Shown one piece after another: positions 62,008 to 64,000 of a stretch of DNA of 64,000 nt. Origin of the DNA: AWTP1-13 sp963775835 (GTDB taxonomy: Bacteria > Pseudomonadota > Alphaproteobacteria > Rhizobiales > Hyphomicrobiaceae); the NCBI GenBank assembly GCA_963775835.1, contig CAVZKV010000026.1, forward strand, positions 186,001 through 250,000, read 5' to 3'. The notes beneath the pieces are model-generated. The model was not told the DNA's origin. It ran no database searches and saw nothing but the letters and a program-made list of their open reading frames with translations. Position numbers and translations under genes: made by a program. Each line of letters starts with the position of its first letter. Within the stretch, counting starts at the first letter, position 1.

Positions 62008-63969
62008 TCACTCGGCGGCCACAGATTGACCATGACCATTGCCGGGGACCTGGGCGTGAAGCGGTCGGGCCACGATGCCCAGCCGTTCCACGGCCGCCAG
62101 CAGGATTTGTGACAGGAGCTCCGCATAGCGCATGCCCTGGAACCCCGCCATGATGTTCATCTTGCCGTCCCAGCACCAGCCGGGGTTTGGGTTGACCTCG
62201 AGCAACTTGATTTCGCCCTTGGCATCGGCCCGGAAGTCGAAGCGGGCGTAGTCACGGCAGCCCAAACGCTCGAACAAACGCGAGGAGTTGTCGATCAGCT
62301 GTTGCTGCTTTTGATCGGCCAGGGTCGCCTCTCGGTACTTGATCTGCGTCCAATAGGGACTGTCGGGCTCCCACTTCAATTCATAGCCCAAGATCTTCGG
62401 CAACCTTTCGTCGAGCCTGGAGTAGTCGACCTCCAGAATAGGCAGCGCCCTGAGGCCCTGATCGGGATTGCCGACCAGGCCCACCGAGTACTCCGCGCCG
62501 ATCAGGAACTCTTGCACCAGCACGCCTCGCCTCGGAAACTCGGCGCGCAGCCGGTCGAGATAATCGAGCAGAGCTTTCTCGTTGTTGACGACGGCCTCCT
62601 TGGTGATGCCCTGACTGCTGTCGCCCTGGTTGGGCTTCAAAATCGCGGGAAATACCGAGGGCAAGGTCGCACCCTGGTCGCCCGGGCGCACATAGGATTC
62701 GAGGGGGACAGGCACGTCGAGGGCGTGTGCCACCGCGCGCACCAGACCCTTGTCGTAGCAGGCAGCAAGCGCCGAAGGGCCGGCGCCTGTGTAGCCGATG
62801 CCCTGCACCTCGAGCAGGGCTGGCACATGCAGCTCCTTGAAGGGGTCGTTGTTCCATCCCTCGTCGCAAAGGTTGAAGACCAAATCGGTCCTGAGCTCGG
62901 AAAGATCGCGCTCCAGGGTACCGTGGTTGTCGAGATAGCGGAACTTGTAGCCCGGCACCTCCGACAGCGCATCCTTAAGCTTGCGCACGGTTTCGAGGTC
63001 TTCCGGATTGAAGGTGCCGCCGCGCTTGACCTGATCGGGCAGGCGGTGGTCACCCATGAGGACGGTGACGTCGAGCGCCTGCAGCCGCCCGCGATGCTTG
63101 CGCACCAGTTGCGGAGCGTCGGCGGTGAGAAGGATGCGCCGCGCCATCATGCCGAGATCCTGGTCCCGATCGGAGAGGGCTTCGGCATGGCCATGGTGGC
63201 GGATGTTGCGGAAGCCCGTCTTCTCCAGCAACTTGGCGATGCTGTCGCGTGTATAGAGGCGTTCGGCATAAAACTGGTCGGCGATTACACCCATCTCGTC
63301 GTGAACAATAACTTCGCGCGAGATCAGCCGTTCCCCATCCTGGCTGATCGAACGCTCGCGACAGACGAAATGATGCTCATCAATCCACTCCCACGACCGC
63401 CGATCGAAGTTGTCGTGCATGTGGCTGCCGTCGGTAATGTCCAATACGATCTGCCCGCTGGGGCGTAAAATCTTACCGACCGCGGTTAGGACCTTCTCGT
63501 CGTCCTGCTTGTTGGAGAAGTAGCCGAAGGAGTTGCCCATGATGGCAACGCAGTCCATGCTGTTTTCCGGCAGCCGCGGATTGCGCGCATCCCCCTCCTT
63601 GAACAGCACCTGCAGCCCCTCGCCCTGGGCGCGCTTTTTGGCGAGACGGACGAGGTAGCGCGAGCGGTCGAGCCCCATCACGTGCTTGAAGCCGCGCCGG
63701 GCAAGCTCGAGGCAGTGCCGACCCTGGCCACAGCACAGGTCGAGGATGTGGCTATAGGGCTGCACGGCCGCCGCGGAAACAATGAAGTCCACCTCGCGAC
63801 GGGTGTTCTCCAAGTTCTCGACCACGTCGCCGTCGGTCTTCACATAAAGGGCGTTAAAAAGCTTGCGCCACCACTCTTCCGGCAGGTGGGCCTCGAGATC
63901 CGCAACCGGGCCGAGACACGAACGGGCGGAAGGACGCCTGGGTCGCTTCGCCTTCGACGGCATTACCAT
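62008..63969 (-). CDS. SAM methyltransferase/ATP-grasp ligase fusion
   Basis: A 653-residue two-domain protein. Residues 30-290 form a class I methyltransferase with motif I HILDLCCGQGRH (74-85), GLDRSRYL and the post-I IMGNSFGYF. Residues 300-630 form a D-Ala-D-Ala-ligase-like ATP-grasp domain: LLEVQGIGYTGAGPSALAACYDK, PAILKPNQGDSSQGI, VQEFLIGAEYSVGL and the Mg-binding ARFDFRADAKGEIKLLEVNPNPGW. ATP-grasp ligases join a carboxylate to an amine; the fused methyltransferase suggests methylation of the same product. The substrate is unknown. GAGGAGGAC lies about ten bases before the ATG. Neighbours further upstream are outside the window; guaA downstream is probably unrelated. Confidence 0.9.
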   Translation of the reverse strand: MVMPSKAKRPRRPSARSCLGPVADLEAHLPEEWWRKLFNALYVKTDGDVVENLENTRREVDFIVSAAAVQPYSHILDLCCGQGRHCLELARRGFKHVMGLDRSRYLVRLAKKRAQGEGLQVLFKEGDARNPRLPENSMDCVAIMGNSFGYFSNKQDDEKVLTAVGKILRPSGQIVLDITDGSHMHDNFDRRSWEWIDEHHFVCRERSISQDGERLISREVIVHDEMGVIADQFYAERLYTRDSIAKLLEKTGFRNIRHHGHAEALSDRDQDLGMMARRILLTADAPQLVRKHRGRLQALDVTVLMGDHRLPDQVKRGGTFNPEDLETVRKLKDALSEVPGYKFRYLDNHGTLERDLSELRTDLVFNLCDEGWNNDPFKELHVPALLEVQGIGYTGAGPSALAACYDKGLVRAVAHALDVPVPLESYVRPGDQGATLPSVFPAILKPNQGDSSQGITKEAVVNNEKALLDYLDRLRAEFPRRGVLVQEFLIGAEYSVGLVGNPDQGLRALPILEVDYSRLDERLPKILGYELKWEPDSPYWTQIKYREATLADQKQQQLIDNSSRLFERLGCRDYARFDFRADAKGEIKLLEVNPNPGWCWDGKMNIMAGFQGMRYAELLSQILLAAVERLGIVARPLHAQVPGNGHGQSVAAE

Positions 63970-64000
63970 GGTGGACGAGTGTCCTCCTCAGTGTGGCGGC

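Noticed and set aside
1..64000. CRISPR arrays, rRNA, tRNA, insertion sequences and direct-repeat arrays
   Set aside because: None was recognised on reading both strands; tRNA absence was judged by eye only and would need tRNAscan-type software to confirm.

Overview
The window is a GC-rich piece of an alphaproteobacterial chromosome. The evidence is the gene content and order (ftsE-ftsX-ydcF-plsC beside hpt and a CpdR-like receiver; aroK-aroB overlapping; a 47-residue membrane protein between aroK and xerD; a TPR protein followed by ispE), an ethylmalonyl-CoA-pathway type acyl-CoA dehydrogenase, and two full-consensus CtrA boxes. A Rhodospirillales-like organism fits best, but the order cannot be proved from sequence alone. 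No rRNA, tRNA, CRISPR array, insertion sequence or prophage was recognised. Almost everything looks like resident chromosome.

Layout. 1-3.0 kb: a partial DUF262/DUF1524 (GmrSD-type) nuclease, divergent from a frameshifted pyrD. 3.1-12.7 kb: exported proteins (one DUF1194), an aldehyde dehydrogenase, gpsA, a methylsuccinyl-CoA-dehydrogenase-like enzyme, a YihY membrane protein, a methyltransferase and a thioesterase. 13-21.6 kb: PCu(A)C copper chaperone, GNAT, moaB and family-4 uracil-DNA glycosylase on one strand; ETF-QO, esterase, TPR protein and ispE on the other. 21.6-30.4 kb: a TctAB pair without its binding protein, a 1,012-residue FAD/Fe-S oxidoreductase, a serine-glyoxylate-type aminotransferase, an enoyl-CoA hydratase and an exported amidohydrolase-like protein. 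30.5-36.9 kb: TetR regulator next to a decayed MFS gene, extensin-like protein behind a CtrA box, a second DUF1194, a TSUP transporter and two proteins of unknown function. 37-48.2 kb: housekeeping block (CpdR-like, hpt, ftsEX, ydcF, plsC, CorC-type protein, aroB, aroK, xerD, accA) ending in a lipoprotein L,D-transpeptidase behind a second CtrA box. 48.3-64 kb: a tiny cationic twin-CX3C exported peptide, a coupled leucyl aminopeptidase-NlpC/P60-zinc ribbon operon, GST, small membrane genes, a CHASE2 orphan with an overlapping partner, a GMC oxidoreductase, a TonB-type protein, NIPSNAP and ArsR genes, guaA, and a methyltransferase/ATP-grasp fusion at the right end.

Two patterns cut across the genes. 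First, five genes (pyrD, the zinc-ribbon gene, a 116-residue membrane gene, the GMC oxidoreductase and the TonB gene) are each broken by exactly one extra base. In three of them the lesion is GATTTC (or its complement), and removing one T/A restores the reading frame and also a GANTC site, the CcrM methylation motif. This looks like a systematic sequencing error at methylated sites rather than gene decay. By contrast the MFS gene (missing 5' part, internal deletion, CAA-to-TAA type stop) looks truly dead. Second, the regulatory DNA shows the alphaproteobacterial cell-cycle circuit: two TTAA-N7-TTAAC CtrA boxes, both just upstream of envelope-protein genes, two perfect DnaA boxes in intergenic DNA, and a CpdR-like regulator.

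The best candidates for undescribed biology are the methyltransferase/ATP-grasp fusion at the right edge and the cationic twin-CX3C peptide. Neither is shown here to be part of a multi-gene novel system.
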